Assembly: GCF_047468865.1 (NCBI RefSeq)
Contig: NZ_JBLGTV010000008.1
Location: forward strand, 62,001-126,000
Direction: 5' to 3'
Length of the DNA: 64,000 bases
Source of the DNA: Castellaniella hirudinis_A
Lineage (GTDB): Bacteria > Pseudomonadota > Gammaproteobacteria > Burkholderiales > Burkholderiaceae_B
Part shown: one piece after another, positions 42,953 through 52,708 of the stretch
Numbering within the stretch: the first letter of the stretch is position 1
How the letters are laid out: every line of letters begins with the position of its first letter
Notes under the pieces: model-generated
Seen by the model: only the letters and a program-made list of their open reading frames with translations
Told to the model about the DNA's origin: nothing
Database searches by the model: none
Translations under genes and position numbers: made by a program

Positions 42953-44122
42953 ATGCTGATTGATTTCTTCACCCAGTTGCGCGCCGCCGGCATCCCGGTG
43001 TCGATCCAGGAATTCCTCAGCCTGCTGACGCTGTTGCGCAGCCCGGCCGCCCCACTCAGCACCGAGGATTTCTACCATCTGGCCCGCCTGGCCCTGGTCA
43101 AGGACGAAACCCGCTACGACCGCTATGATCGCGTATTTGCCGCGTTCATCGGTCAGTTGCAGGCCCAGGCGGGCGACCCGGACATCCCCGCCGACTGGCT
43201 ACGGCAAACCTTGCGCAGGCACCTCAGCGCGGAAGAAAAAGCGGCCCTGGAAAAACACGGCTGGGATCGCCTGATGGCGATGCTGCGCGAACGCCTGGAC
43301 GAACAGAAAGAACGCCACGCCGGCGGCAGCAAATGGATCGGCACAGGGGGCTCGTCCCCCTTCGGCCACGGGGGCTATCACCCGGAAGGCATCCGCATCG
43401 GCGGGCCATCGGCGGGCAACCGCACGGCGGTCAAGGTCTGGGAACAGCGCCAGTACCGGGATTACGACGACCAGCAGACGCTGGGCACGCGCAACTTCAA
43501 GATGGCGCTGCGCCGCCTGCGCCGCTTTGCCCGCCAAGGCGCCGCCACCGAGCTGGATATGCCCGGCACGATCCGGGGCACGGCGGAGCAGGCCGGCCTG
43601 CTGGATCTGCAATGGATGCCCGAGCGCCACAATACAGTGAAAGTGCTGATGCTGCTGGACGTGGGCGGCAGCATGGACGACCACATCGCCCGGGTCGAGT
43701 CCCTGTTTTCCGCCGCCCGCAGCGAATTCAAGCACCTGGAAGTGTTTTATTTCCACAACTGTCCGTATGAATCGGTCTGGCGGCACAACAGCCGCCGCCG
43801 CGAGGCGCGCCTGGACACCTGGGATCTGCTGCGCAGCTATGGCCAGGACTGGCGGCTGATCCTGGTGGGGGATGCGTCCATGAGCCCCTACGAGCTGCTG
43901 TACCCGGGCGGCTCAGTCGAACACCACAACCCCGAAACCGGGGCCGCGTGGCTGCAGCGGATACTCGGCCATTGGCCGCACGCCCTCTGGCTGAACCCGG
44001 AACCCGCCGGATCCTGGCCTTACCGGCAGTCCATCGCCATCGTGCGCGAACTGATGCACGACCGCATGGTGGGCATGACCCTGGAAGGACTGGAACAAGG
44101 GATGAAGCAATTGTCGAAATAA
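42953..44122 (+). CDS. VWA-domain protein, CoxE-like partner of MoxR
   Basis: The product is 389 residues. The N-terminal part (MLIDFFTQLRAAGIPVSIQEFLSLLTLL) is typical of CoxE/YeaD2-like proteins. The VWA domain begins near residue 220 (NTVKVLMLLDVGGSMDDHIARVESLFSAA), where DVGGSMD is a variant of the usual D-x-S-x-S metal site. That first serine is replaced by glycine, so metal binding may be altered. It is cotranscribed with the MoxR gene. Confidence 0.88.
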   Translation: MLIDFFTQLRAAGIPVSIQEFLSLLTLLRSPAAPLSTEDFYHLARLALVKDETRYDRYDRVFAAFIGQLQAQAGDPDIPADWLRQTLRRHLSAEEKAALEKHGWDRLMAMLRERLDEQKERHAGGSKWIGTGGSSPFGHGGYHPEGIRIGGPSAGNRTAVKVWEQRQYRDYDDQQTLGTRNFKMALRRLRRFARQGAATELDMPGTIRGTAEQAGLLDLQWMPERHNTVKVLMLLDVGGSMDDHIARVESLFSAARSEFKHLEVFYFHNCPYESVWRHNSRRREARLDTWDLLRSYGQDWRLILVGDASMSPYELLYPGGSVEHHNPETGAAWLQRILGHWPHALWLNPEPAGSWPYRQSIAIVRELMHDRMVGMTLEGLEQGMKQLSK

Positions 44123-44239
44123 GCGGGCGGGCGACACGCGCCCCGCCTGCCGCATGTCCGTCTGGACGATCGCCCGCCATGAGCGGGAGCGGGCTGTCCG
44201 GCGAAGACGCGAATCAACCGCCGGGGAGGCCGCGCCCCC

Positions 44240-45568
44240 TCAATCCACCGTTTTCAGCACCGCCGCCAGGGTATCGAAAATCCGGGCGATTTCGTCTTCC
44301 GAGATGATCAGCGGGGGTGAAATCGCAATGATGTCGCCGGTATAGCGCACCAGCAGCCCCTGGTCGAAGCATTTGGCGAAGACTTCGGCGGCGCGCGCGC
44401 CCGGGGCGCCCTCGCGCGGGGCCATTTCGATGCCGGCAACCAAACCCAGATTGCGGATGTCAATGACGTGCGGACTGCCTTTCAGGGCATGGGCGGCGGC
44501 CTCGAACGGCGCCGCCAGGCGGGCGGCGCGCTGGAACAAGCCCTCGTCGTGATAGACCCCCAGCGTGGCCCGCACAGCGGCGGTGGCCAGCGGATGGGCC
44601 GAATAGGTGTAGCCGTGGAAAAATTCGATGCCGGCGGCGCTGGCTTCGATGATGGCGTCGTGCACCGAGCGCCGCACGGCCACCGCGCCCGCCGGAACGG
44701 CAGCGTTGCTGATACCCTTGGCCATGGTAATGAGATCGGGCGTAACGCCGAAGAATTCGCTGGCGGTGGCCGCGCCCAGGCGGCCGAACCCGGTGATGAC
44801 TTCGTCGAAAATCAACAGGATGCCGTGCTTTTCAGTGATGGCGCGCAGCCTTTCCAGGTAGCCCTTGGGCGGCAGCAGCACGCCCGTGGATCCCGCCAGC
44901 GGCTCGACGATCACGGCGGCAATGGTCGAGGCGTCGTGCAGCGCGATGATGCTTTCCAGCGCATCGGCGAAGTGCTCGCCGCCCCAGGCGGGCTGGCCAT
45001 GCGACCAGGCATTGTGCGCCAGGTCGTGCGTATGCGGCAGGTGATCCACCCCCGGCAGCAAGACCCCGGAAAACGCCTTGCGGTTGGGGGAGATCCCGCC
45101 CACCGATATCCCGCCGAACCCCACCCCGTGGTAGCCGCGCTCACGGCCGATCAGGCGGGTGCGCTGGCCTTCGCCCCGGGCGCGGTGATAGGCCACGGCG
45201 ATTTTCAGGGCCGTGTCCACGGATTCGGAACCCGAATTGGTGAAAAACACCCGATCCAAGCCCTCGGGCATCAAGGCCGCGACATCCGCAGCGGCACGGA
45301 AGGCGTCTTCATGCCCGATCTGGAAGCTGGGCGCGTAGTCCAACTGGCTGGCCTGCCGCGTGATGGCCTCCACGATGGGCCGGCGCGCATGGCCGGCATT
45401 GACGCACCACAGGCCCGAGGTGCTATCCAGCACCTGATGGCCGTCGCCCGCGGTGTAGTACATCCCCTGAGCCGCAGTCAGCATGCGGGGATGCGCCTTG
45501 AACTGGCGATTGGCGGTAAACGGCATCCACAAATTGGACATGTCCGGGGTTTTCTTCACTTCTTGCAT
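44240..45568 (-). CDS. bauA: Class III aminotransferase, beta-alanine:pyruvate type
   Basis: The product is 442 residues and PLP-dependent. It has GLWCVNAGHARRPIVEAI, FFTNSGSESVDTALKIA, GRERGYHGVGFGGISVGG, the PLP aspartate in LLIFDEVITGFGRLGA and the Schiff-base lysine in LITMAKGISNAAVPAGAV. This set fits omega-amino acid:pyruvate transaminases, which make malonate semialdehyde from beta-alanine. The divergent MocR regulator and nearby mmsA support that pathway. Exact substrate is inferred. Confidence 0.82.
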   Translation of the reverse strand: MQEVKKTPDMSNLWMPFTANRQFKAHPRMLTAAQGMYYTAGDGHQVLDSTSGLWCVNAGHARRPIVEAITRQASQLDYAPSFQIGHEDAFRAAADVAALMPEGLDRVFFTNSGSESVDTALKIAVAYHRARGEGQRTRLIGRERGYHGVGFGGISVGGISPNRKAFSGVLLPGVDHLPHTHDLAHNAWSHGQPAWGGEHFADALESIIALHDASTIAAVIVEPLAGSTGVLLPPKGYLERLRAITEKHGILLIFDEVITGFGRLGAATASEFFGVTPDLITMAKGISNAAVPAGAVAVRRSVHDAIIEASAAGIEFFHGYTYSAHPLATAAVRATLGVYHDEGLFQRAARLAAPFEAAAHALKGSPHVIDIRNLGLVAGIEMAPREGAPGARAAEVFAKCFDQGLLVRYTGDIIAISPPLIISEDEIARIFDTLAAVLKTVD

Positions 45569-45662
45569 GACAGCCTCTCAGAGCAGGGTTTCGGAGACCA
45601 AGGATTCGGTAGGCCCATTCTGGCGTGGCCGACCCGCGAAAACCAGACACGGTGACAGAATT

Positions 45663-45691
45663 TCTGGATAACTGTACAGTTGAAATCCAGA
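45663..45691. promoter_or_regulatory. Dyad operator, probable MocR site
   Basis: Arms tctggat and atccaga enclose the perfect 12-bp palindrome aactgtacagtt (45670-45681), midway between the transaminase and MocR-type genes. It is a good candidate for the regulator's binding site. Confidence 0.55.
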
Positions 45692-45751
45692 TCACTGTAT
45701 TGAATACTGAATCGACTTGAATCCCGATCCCATTCACCCCAGCGACCCGCC

Positions 45752-47206
45752 ATGATTTTCTTCACCCCCGACCGCCGACGCAAAGAAGCACCCAGCCTGG
45801 TGGATCAGGTGGTCGCGGCGCTGGAAAAAGCCATCCGTCAGCGCATCCTGCGCCCGGGCATGGCGTTGCCCTCCATCCGCCAATTCTCCCGGGATCACGG
45901 CATCAGCACGTTCACGGTCACGGCCGCCTACAACCGCCTGGCGGCACGCGGGCTGGTGCAGTCGCAGCCGGGCGCCAATTTCCGGGTCAGCCGCCAGAAA
46001 CCCGCCGCGCCCAGCACCGTGCCCCAATGGGTCAGGCCCCGCATCGGCTCGGCCTGGCTGCTGGCGGATGTCTTTGCCGACCACTCGATTGCGATCAAGG
46101 CGGGGTGCGGGTGGCTGCCGCCCGATTGGCATGACGCCGCCGGGCTGCCCCCCGCGCTGCGGCAAATCAGCCGGGTTCCCGTCGGCCAGATATCCGCCTA
46201 CGGGCATCCGCTGGGCTACCACCCCCTGCGCGAACACCTGGCCCAACGCCTGCAAACGCACGGGCTGGCCGTGGCGCCCGGCCAAATCCTGCTGACCCAC
46301 GGGGCCACCCAAGCGCTGGACATCGTGGTGCGCACGCTGCTGCGGGCGGGCGACCATGTCGTGGTGGAATCGCCCGGCTACGCCAACCTGCTGCAGATCC
46401 TCGCCCTCAGCGGGATCGTCGTGCATGCCGTGCCCCGAACGCGCGAAGGCATTTGCGCGGACACGCTGGAAAAACTGGCATCCCGGCACCCGATCCGCAT
46501 GATTTTCGTCACCACCGTCCTGCAAAACCCCACTGGCGCCAGCTTTTCGATGCCCGGCGCGTTTCGCCTGCTGCAGCTGGCCGAGCGCCACGATTTCCTG
46601 GTCGTCGAGGACGATGTCTCACGCGACCTGCTGCCGGAGCCCGCCCCTTTGCTGGCGGCGCTGGCCGGCGTCAGCCGGGTCATTCATATCTCGGGCTTTT
46701 CCAAGAACGTGACGCCGTCCATCCGGGTGGGCTACCTGACCTGCGCCCAGCCCTTGGTGGAAGAATGCACCCGCACCAAAATGTCGCTGGGGCTGACCTC
46801 CGCCGAACTGATGGAGCGCGCCGCTTTCCACGTCCTGCGCGACGGCCGCCACAACACCTATCTGCGCGGCATCCGCGAACGCCTGCACGAAGCCCACGAC
46901 CACGTCGCGGCCGCGATGCGCGCGCACGGATTCGAGGTCTGGACCGAACCCGGCGCCGGCCTGTTCCTGTGGGCCAGGCCACCGTTCCCCCCACCACGCG
47001 ACGGCATGCTCGGCCTGGCGGCACGCGCCCTGGAAGCCGGCATCTGGCTGGCCCCCGGCAGTTATTTCGACCCCGAAGGCCGGGAGACCAACTGGCTGCG
47101 CTTCAATGTCGCCTACAGCGCCAGCCCGCGCCTGTGGCGATTTTTTCAGGAGGAACGGGCGGCGGCCTCGCCATCGAACCCGCCGGCGAAGACTTCCAGG
47201 AGATAA
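45752..47206 (+). CDS. MocR/GntR-type PLP-binding regulator
   Basis: The product is 484 residues. An N-terminal GntR winged helix (LVDQVVAALEKAIRQRILRPGMALPSIRQFSRDHGISTFTVTAAYNRLAARGLVQSQPGANFRV) is joined to an aminotransferase-fold domain with the PLP lysine in HISGFSKNVTPSIRVGYL. It diverges from the transaminase gene and most likely controls it in response to an amino compound. It overlaps the convergent LysR gene by 61 bp at its 3' end. Confidence 0.88.
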   Translation: MIFFTPDRRRKEAPSLVDQVVAALEKAIRQRILRPGMALPSIRQFSRDHGISTFTVTAAYNRLAARGLVQSQPGANFRVSRQKPAAPSTVPQWVRPRIGSAWLLADVFADHSIAIKAGCGWLPPDWHDAAGLPPALRQISRVPVGQISAYGHPLGYHPLREHLAQRLQTHGLAVAPGQILLTHGATQALDIVVRTLLRAGDHVVVESPGYANLLQILALSGIVVHAVPRTREGICADTLEKLASRHPIRMIFVTTVLQNPTGASFSMPGAFRLLQLAERHDFLVVEDDVSRDLLPEPAPLLAALAGVSRVIHISGFSKNVTPSIRVGYLTCAQPLVEECTRTKMSLGLTSAELMERAAFHVLRDGRHNTYLRGIRERLHEAHDHVAAAMRAHGFEVWTEPGAGLFLWARPPFPPPRDGMLGLAARALEAGIWLAPGSYFDPEGRETNWLRFNVAYSASPRLWRFFQEERAAASPSNPPAKTSRR

Positions 47207-48105
47207 TCCAGCAATACCCGGACGTTGCGCGGCGCGCGGGCCGAATACGGCCGCAAGGCAAAGATCGTGCGCCCAAAGGTATTCACAGGCCGCCAGTCCG
47301 GCAGGAGCGGCACCAGCGCCCCCTCGCGCACCGCCTGCTGCGCGGAAAAATCCGGCAGGACGGCGATGCCCAGCCCGGCACAGGCCATGTCCCGCAGCAC
47401 TTCGCTGTTGTTGGCCACGAAACAGGGCTGGATGGGCACCGTCACCGACGCCGCCGGCGAGGCGGCCCGGCCGGGCTGAAACACCCAGTTGGCCACCCCC
47501 TGCTGGCGGGGATAGTGCAGCTGGCTGTGGCCTTTGAGATCTCCGGGGTTGCGGGGCGTGCCCTGGCGCGCCAGGTAGGCGGGACTGGCCAGCAGCAGTG
47601 CGCGGGTCGGGCAAAGCACCCGCGCCACATAGGTATCCGGCGGGACTTCGATGTGGCGCAAAGCCAGATCGAACCCTTCGGAGGTCAGCGAGACCAGGCT
47701 GTCCCGCATATCCAGCTCAAGACGAATCCGGGGATGACGCCGCATGAATTCCGGCAGGCACGCCACCAGCTGCTGGCGCGCAAACGCCACCGGCGCAGTG
47801 ATCCGCAACAGCCCGGCGGGCGTGGTGGAGAGATCCCGCACCTCGGCGAAACTCTGGGCGATATGCAGATAGGCATCGCGGGTGTCGTCCACCAATTGAC
47901 GCCCGGCATCGGTCAGGCGCACCGAGCGCGTGGTGCGCAGCACCAGCGGCACCCCCGCGGCGGCTTCGAGCTCGGCCACCCGCTGGCTCATGGCGGCCTT
48001 GCTGACGGCCAGCCGCCGGGCGGCCGACGTAAAACTGCCTTGTTCCGCCAGGACATTCAGCCAGTGTATGTGCGGCCACAGCCGATCAATGTTCTTGTAA
48101 TCCAT
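47146..48105 (-). CDS. LysR-family regulator
   Basis: The product is 319 residues. The HTH is HWLNVLAEQGSFTSAARRLAVSKAAMSQRVAELEAAAGVPLVLRTTRSVRLTDAGRQLV. The effector domain follows from about residue 95. The start at 48105 (MDYKNIDRLWP) is preferred because the longer version would run through the operator dyad. It diverges from mmsA, its likely target. Confidence 0.88.
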   Translation of the reverse strand: MDYKNIDRLWPHIHWLNVLAEQGSFTSAARRLAVSKAAMSQRVAELEAAAGVPLVLRTTRSVRLTDAGRQLVDDTRDAYLHIAQSFAEVRDLSTTPAGLLRITAPVAFARQQLVACLPEFMRRHPRIRLELDMRDSLVSLTSEGFDLALRHIEVPPDTYVARVLCPTRALLLASPAYLARQGTPRNPGDLKGHSQLHYPRQQGVANWVFQPGRAASPAASVTVPIQPCFVANNSEVLRDMACAGLGIAVLPDFSAQQAVREGALVPLLPDWRPVNTFGRTIFALRPYSARAPRNVRVLLDYLLEVFAGGFDGEAAARSS

Positions 48106-48108
48106 ACT

Positions 48109-48136
48109 ATCATTGTTCTCTATTTTGAACAATGAT
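48109..48136. promoter_or_regulatory. Perfect 10-bp-arm dyad between the LysR gene and mmsA
   Basis: atcattgttc (48109-48118) and gaacaatgat (48127-48136) are exact inverted repeats with an 8-base AT-rich spacer. The site abuts the LysR start codon, as expected for an autoregulatory LysR site. Confidence 0.7.
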
Positions 48137-48223
48137 TCCAGTCTTTTGGTCTATGCAAGCCACCGGGGCCTTCCTACACTGGCCCGCAGATCAATTCCCA
48201 CCCCTCATTTTCTGGAGGCTTCC

Positions 48224-49735
48224 ATGCAGGCTTACACCGATACCGCCGACGTCGGGCATTTCATCAACGGGCAGCGCACCCCGGGCCAAGGGACGCAGAC
48301 CCAGGCCATTTTCAACCCGGCCACCGGCCAGGTCGCCCGGCAACTGCGCCTGGCCTGCCCGGCCGACGTCGAAGCGGCGGTCGAGTCCGCCGTGGCCGCG
48401 TTTCCCGCCTGGGCCAATACCCCCGCGCCGCGCCGCGCCCGCGTGATATTCAAGTTCCTGGAGCTGATGAATGCCCACTGCGAAGAACTCGCCGCCATCA
48501 TCACAGCCGAGCACGGCAAGGTGTTCAGCGACGCCCTGGGCGAACTGGCCCGCGGGATCGATATCATCGAATTCGCCTGCGGCATCCCGCAACTGCTGAA
48601 GGGGGACTACACCGAGCAAGTGGCCACCGGGCTGGACAACTGGACCGTGCGCCAACCCCTGGGCGTGGTGGCCGGCATCACGCCGTTCAACTTCCCCGCC
48701 ATGGTGCCCTGCTGGATGTTCCCCCTGGCCCTCGCATCGGGCAACTGCTTCATCCTCAAGCCAAGCGAACGCGACCCGTCGGTCTCGCTGCGCATCGCCG
48801 AACTGCTGCGCGAAGCCGGCCTGCCCGACGGCGTCTTCACCGTGCTGCAAGGCGACAAGGACACCGTGGACGCCCTGCTGGTCCATCCCGACGTCCAGGC
48901 CATCAGCTTCGTGGGCTCCACCCCGATTGCGCGATCCATCTACGAACGCGGCGCCCGGCACGGCAAACGCGTGCAGGCCCTGGGCGGCGCCAAGAACCAC
49001 ATGGTGGTCATGCCCGACGCGGATATGGAACAGGCCGTGAACGCCCTGATCGGCTCCGCCTACGGCGCGGCGGGCGAACGCTGCATGGCCGTGTCCGTGG
49101 CCGTGCTGGTGGGCGATGCCGCTGACCGCATCATCCCCATTCTGGCCGAACGCGCCCGCACCCTGAAGGTGTCCCACGGCATGGATCCCCAAGCGGAAAT
49201 GGGGCCGGTGATTACCCAGGACGCCGTGCAGCGCATCACGAACTACCTGGACATCGGCATCCAGGAAGGCGCCACGCTGGTGCAGGACGGCCGCCACCTG
49301 CAAGTGCCCGGCCACGAAAGCGGCTTCTTTATCGGCGGCTGCCTGTTCGACCACGTGACGCCCGAGATGCGCATCTACCAAGAGGAAATCTTCGGGCCGG
49401 TTCTGGCCTGCATGCGCGCCCCCGACATCGAATCGGCCATCCAGATCATCAACAACCACAGTTTCGGCAACGGCGTGGCCTGCTTTACACGCGACGGGCA
49501 CGCGGCGCGCGAATTCGCGCGGCGCATCCAGGTCGGCATGGTCGGCATCAACGTGCCCATTCCCGTCCCCATGGCCTGGCACGGCTTTGGCGGCTGGAAA
49601 AACAGCCTGTTCGGCGACATGCATGTCTACGGGGAAGAAGGCGTGCGCTTCTACACCCGCCAGAAGTCCGTCATGCAGCGCTGGCCGGACAGCGAGGCCA
49701 AGGGGGCGGAATTCGCCTTTCCCACCCACGGCTGA
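48224..49735 (+). CDS. mmsA: Methylmalonate-semialdehyde dehydrogenase, CoA-acylating
   Basis: The product is 503 residues. VAGITPFNFPAMVPCWMFPLALASGNCFILKPSERDPS and the catalytic cysteine in SAYGAAGERCMAVSVAVLVGDA mark the MmsA subfamily of aldehyde dehydrogenases, which use CoA and NAD. It oxidises malonate or methylmalonate semialdehyde in valine, beta-alanine or inositol breakdown, and would take the product of the nearby transaminase. Start at 48224 after TCTGGAGG; earlier in-frame codons lie across the operator. Confidence 0.92.
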   Translation: MQAYTDTADVGHFINGQRTPGQGTQTQAIFNPATGQVARQLRLACPADVEAAVESAVAAFPAWANTPAPRRARVIFKFLELMNAHCEELAAIITAEHGKVFSDALGELARGIDIIEFACGIPQLLKGDYTEQVATGLDNWTVRQPLGVVAGITPFNFPAMVPCWMFPLALASGNCFILKPSERDPSVSLRIAELLREAGLPDGVFTVLQGDKDTVDALLVHPDVQAISFVGSTPIARSIYERGARHGKRVQALGGAKNHMVVMPDADMEQAVNALIGSAYGAAGERCMAVSVAVLVGDAADRIIPILAERARTLKVSHGMDPQAEMGPVITQDAVQRITNYLDIGIQEGATLVQDGRHLQVPGHESGFFIGGCLFDHVTPEMRIYQEEIFGPVLACMRAPDIESAIQIINNHSFGNGVACFTRDGHAAREFARRIQVGMVGINVPIPVPMAWHGFGGWKNSLFGDMHVYGEEGVRFYTRQKSVMQRWPDSEAKGAEFAFPTHG

Positions 49736-49760
49736 TCCCAGCGGCCATCGCCGGGCCACC

Positions 49761-49787
49761 GCGCTGCCCGCACAACGCGGGCAGCGC
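49761..49787 (+). terminator. Terminator of mmsA
   Basis: Eleven-base arms (gcgctgcccgc / gcgggcagcgc) with a 5-base loop are followed by ggtttt, about 25 bp after the mmsA stop. Confidence 0.75.
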
Positions 49788-49832
49788 GGTTTTGCGGTAT
49801 GGTGACACTCCCTGATTTTTTCACCTTGCCCT

Positions 49833-52595
49833 ATGCGCCCACTGAACCGCTTGCTGGCCGGACTGGCCCTGTGCCTGCCGCTGGCCCTGCCCGGGCTGCT
49901 GCCCGCCGCCCGGGCGGCCGCAGCCACCCCCCCCACGCCGCCCACGGGTATCCAGGCGGTGGTCACCCTCGAAGGGGTGACCGAATACCGGCTGAACAAT
50001 GGCCTGACGCTGCTGCTGGCCCCGGACGCCGCGCGCCCGCAAACCACCGTCAACATGAGCTACCGGGTGGGGTCGCGCCACGAAGGCCCCGGCCAGACCG
50101 GCATGGCCCACTTGCTGGAACACCTGCTGTTTCGAGGCAGCCCGCAATTCCCCGACGCCATGGCGGAATTCTCGCGGCGCGGCCTGGCGGCCAATGGTTC
50201 CACCACCACCGATCTGACCAACTATTACGCCACCTTCGCCAGCGACCCGGACACCCTGCGCTGGTATTTGTCCTGGCAGGCCGACGCCATGCAACACGCC
50301 AGCATCAGCCGCGCCGATCTGGACGCCGAAATGCCGGTGGTGCGCAACGAAATGGAACAGGGCGAAAACAGCCCGTTCAGCATCCTGATGCAGCTGACCA
50401 ACGCGGCGGCCTATACCTGGCACCCCTACGGGCGCAGCGTGATCGGGGCGCGGTCGGATGTGGAAAATGTCGATATCGACCAACTGCGCGCCTTCTACCA
50501 CCAGTATTATCAGCCCGATAATGCGGTGCTGATCATCACCGGGGATTTCGACCCCGAGCAAACCCTGCGCTGGGTGGCCGAAGCCTTCGACCCCATCGCC
50601 CGGCCCACCCGGCCGCGCCCCGCCGAATACACCACCGAGCCCGTGCAGCAAGGCGCGCGCGCCATCACGCTGGAACGCATCGGCGGCAGCCCCATGGCCA
50701 TCGTGCAATACCATTTTCCCGCCGGCGCCAGCGATGCGTTCACGGCCCTGTCCATGGGCACGGCCATGCTGACCGACAGCCCGGCCGGGCCGCTATACCA
50801 GGATTTGGTCCAGCCCGGCCTGGCCAGCGGCGCATTCGGCTTTACCCGCGCCTTGCAGCAGCCCGGCTATGTCGTATTCGGCGCCCAACTGCAACCAGGG
50901 GCCGATCCCGCCACTGTCCTGGAGACCCTGGAAAAAACGCTGGAATCCAACGGCATCCAACGCCTGGATGAGGCCGCGCTGGCGCGCAACCGCACCGCCT
51001 GGCTGAACCAATGGAAAAAAGTCTACGAACACTCCGCCAGCCTGGCCGGTGCCTTGTCGGACGCGGTGTCGCGCGGCGACTGGCGCTTGTTTTTCATCGA
51101 ACCCCTGCGCGTGCGGGCGCTGACCCTGGACGGCATCCGCGCAGCCCTGTCCCAATGGCTGGTGCCCAACAACCGCACCAGCGGCCTGTATCTGCCCACG
51201 CCCGACCCCGTCTATGCCCCCGCCGCCCCGGCGGCGGATCTCGCCCCCTGGATCGCGCAGCTGAAAACCGGCACCGGCCGCCCCGGCGTGGCCGCCTTCG
51301 ACACCAGCCCCCTGGCCTTGGATGCCGCCACCCAGCGCGATACCCTGATCCTGCCCAATGGCGAAGTCCGTCTGGCCCTGCTGCCCAAGCCCACGCCGGG
51401 CGAACAGGTGTTTGTCTCGTTCAGCCTGCGCTTTGGCGCCGCCCAGGATATGCAAGGCCTGGGCCTGGTGCCGGACATCACCGCCGCCCTGCTGTTGCGC
51501 GGCGCCCAGGGGCTCAACCGGCAACAGATCGAAGACCGCCTGACCGAGCTGGATTCCAGCCTGTCCTTCAGCAGCAGCGGCAATACCCTGTCGGTGGGGA
51601 TGCGGACATCCAAGGCACAGCTACCCGCCCTGTTCGACCTGGCGTTCACCCTGCTGCGCCACCCCAGCTTTCCCCAGGAAGAACTGGAGGAAATCCAGCG
51701 CAGCCTGGAAACCAACATTGAAAACCAGGCGGTCAGCCCCGCATGGCTGGTGCAAAACACCTTGCAGCGCCATGGGCAGCCCTGGCCGCCCAAGGATGTC
51801 CGTTACACCCCCACGGCACCCGAACTGTCCGCCGAGGCACAAGCCCTCACGCGCGACAAAATCCAGGCATTCCACCAGAAATTCTACGGCGCGGGCAATC
51901 TCCTGGTATCCGCCGTCGGGGATTTCGACCCCCAGGCCCTGAAAGACAGTCTGCGCAAAGGTCTGGACGGCTGGCGGCAAGCCCCTGGCTACCAACGGAT
52001 TGACGACCCCTGGTATGCCGTTTCCCCCGAAACCTTCCACATCGCCGCCCCGGGCAAGGCCAATGCCAACTACCTGGCCGCCCTGCCCCTGCAGCTGCAG
52101 GACACCGACCCGCGTTGGCCCGCCCTGATCCTGGCCAACTACCTGCTGGGCGGCTCGCAGGATTCCCGCCTGTGGCAGGCCATCCGCGTCCAAGGAGGGT
52201 TGTCCTACACCGTAGGCAGCCGTATCCAGGCGTCCGCCTGGGAAGCCTCGGGCAGCTGGACGCTGTTTGCCACCATGGCCTCGCAAAACGCGGACGCCCT
52301 GCAGCAGGCGATGCAACAAGCCTTGAGCGACACCCTGAAAACCGGCTTTACCCAGGCTGAAGTCGACCAAGCGGTGGGCTCCCTGCTGAACTACATGAAA
52401 CTCGGGCGATCCAGCGACGGCAGCCTGGCAAGCCACTGGCTGGATTATCTGGAGACAGGCCGCAGCTTTGCCTGGCAGCAAGACATCATTGCCCGGCTGC
52501 AAGCCTTGAGCGCGGCCGAGGTCAACGATGCCCTGCGGGCTTTCCTGAAGCCCGGCCAATTCAGCATCGCGGTTGCCGCCGATAACGCGGGCTGA
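49833..52595 (+). CDS. Secreted M16 zinc peptidase with two M16 halves
   Basis: The product is 920 residues with a signal peptide (to about AARAAAA). The first half holds the inverted zinc motif H-L-L-E-H in TGMAHLLEHLLFRGSPQFPDAM (about residues 92-96) and the distal glutamate in EMPVVRNEMEQGE. The second half (from about residue 490) has the M16 fold but no HxxEH, as in pitrilysin-type fusions where one half is inactive. It is predicted to be periplasmic. Substrates are unknown. Confidence 0.9.
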   Translation: MRPLNRLLAGLALCLPLALPGLLPAARAAAATPPTPPTGIQAVVTLEGVTEYRLNNGLTLLLAPDAARPQTTVNMSYRVGSRHEGPGQTGMAHLLEHLLFRGSPQFPDAMAEFSRRGLAANGSTTTDLTNYYATFASDPDTLRWYLSWQADAMQHASISRADLDAEMPVVRNEMEQGENSPFSILMQLTNAAAYTWHPYGRSVIGARSDVENVDIDQLRAFYHQYYQPDNAVLIITGDFDPEQTLRWVAEAFDPIARPTRPRPAEYTTEPVQQGARAITLERIGGSPMAIVQYHFPAGASDAFTALSMGTAMLTDSPAGPLYQDLVQPGLASGAFGFTRALQQPGYVVFGAQLQPGADPATVLETLEKTLESNGIQRLDEAALARNRTAWLNQWKKVYEHSASLAGALSDAVSRGDWRLFFIEPLRVRALTLDGIRAALSQWLVPNNRTSGLYLPTPDPVYAPAAPAADLAPWIAQLKTGTGRPGVAAFDTSPLALDAATQRDTLILPNGEVRLALLPKPTPGEQVFVSFSLRFGAAQDMQGLGLVPDITAALLLRGAQGLNRQQIEDRLTELDSSLSFSSSGNTLSVGMRTSKAQLPALFDLAFTLLRHPSFPQEELEEIQRSLETNIENQAVSPAWLVQNTLQRHGQPWPPKDVRYTPTAPELSAEAQALTRDKIQAFHQKFYGAGNLLVSAVGDFDPQALKDSLRKGLDGWRQAPGYQRIDDPWYAVSPETFHIAAPGKANANYLAALPLQLQDTDPRWPALILANYLLGGSQDSRLWQAIRVQGGLSYTVGSRIQASAWEASGSWTLFATMASQNADALQQAMQQALSDTLKTGFTQAEVDQAVGSLLNYMKLGRSSDGSLASHWLDYLETGRSFAWQQDIIARLQALSAAEVNDALRAFLKPGQFSIAVAADNAG

Positions 52596-52627
52596 TCGGC
52601 GCCGGCGGCACGCGACGCGCTGCATGT

Positions 52628-52662
52628 AAAAACCCCGCACGGCCTGGAAAAGCGGTGCGGGG
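52628..52662 (-). terminator. Terminator of dnaJ
   Basis: On the minus strand ccccgcac / gtgcgggg arms enclose a 14-base loop and are followed by TTTTT. It is placed between the M16 gene and the end of dnaJ and could serve both strands. Confidence 0.75.
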
Positions 52663-52708
52663 CATGTCGCATGCCGGCCCCCGAAACCCGAGGGCCGGGC
52701 TGGCCGGA

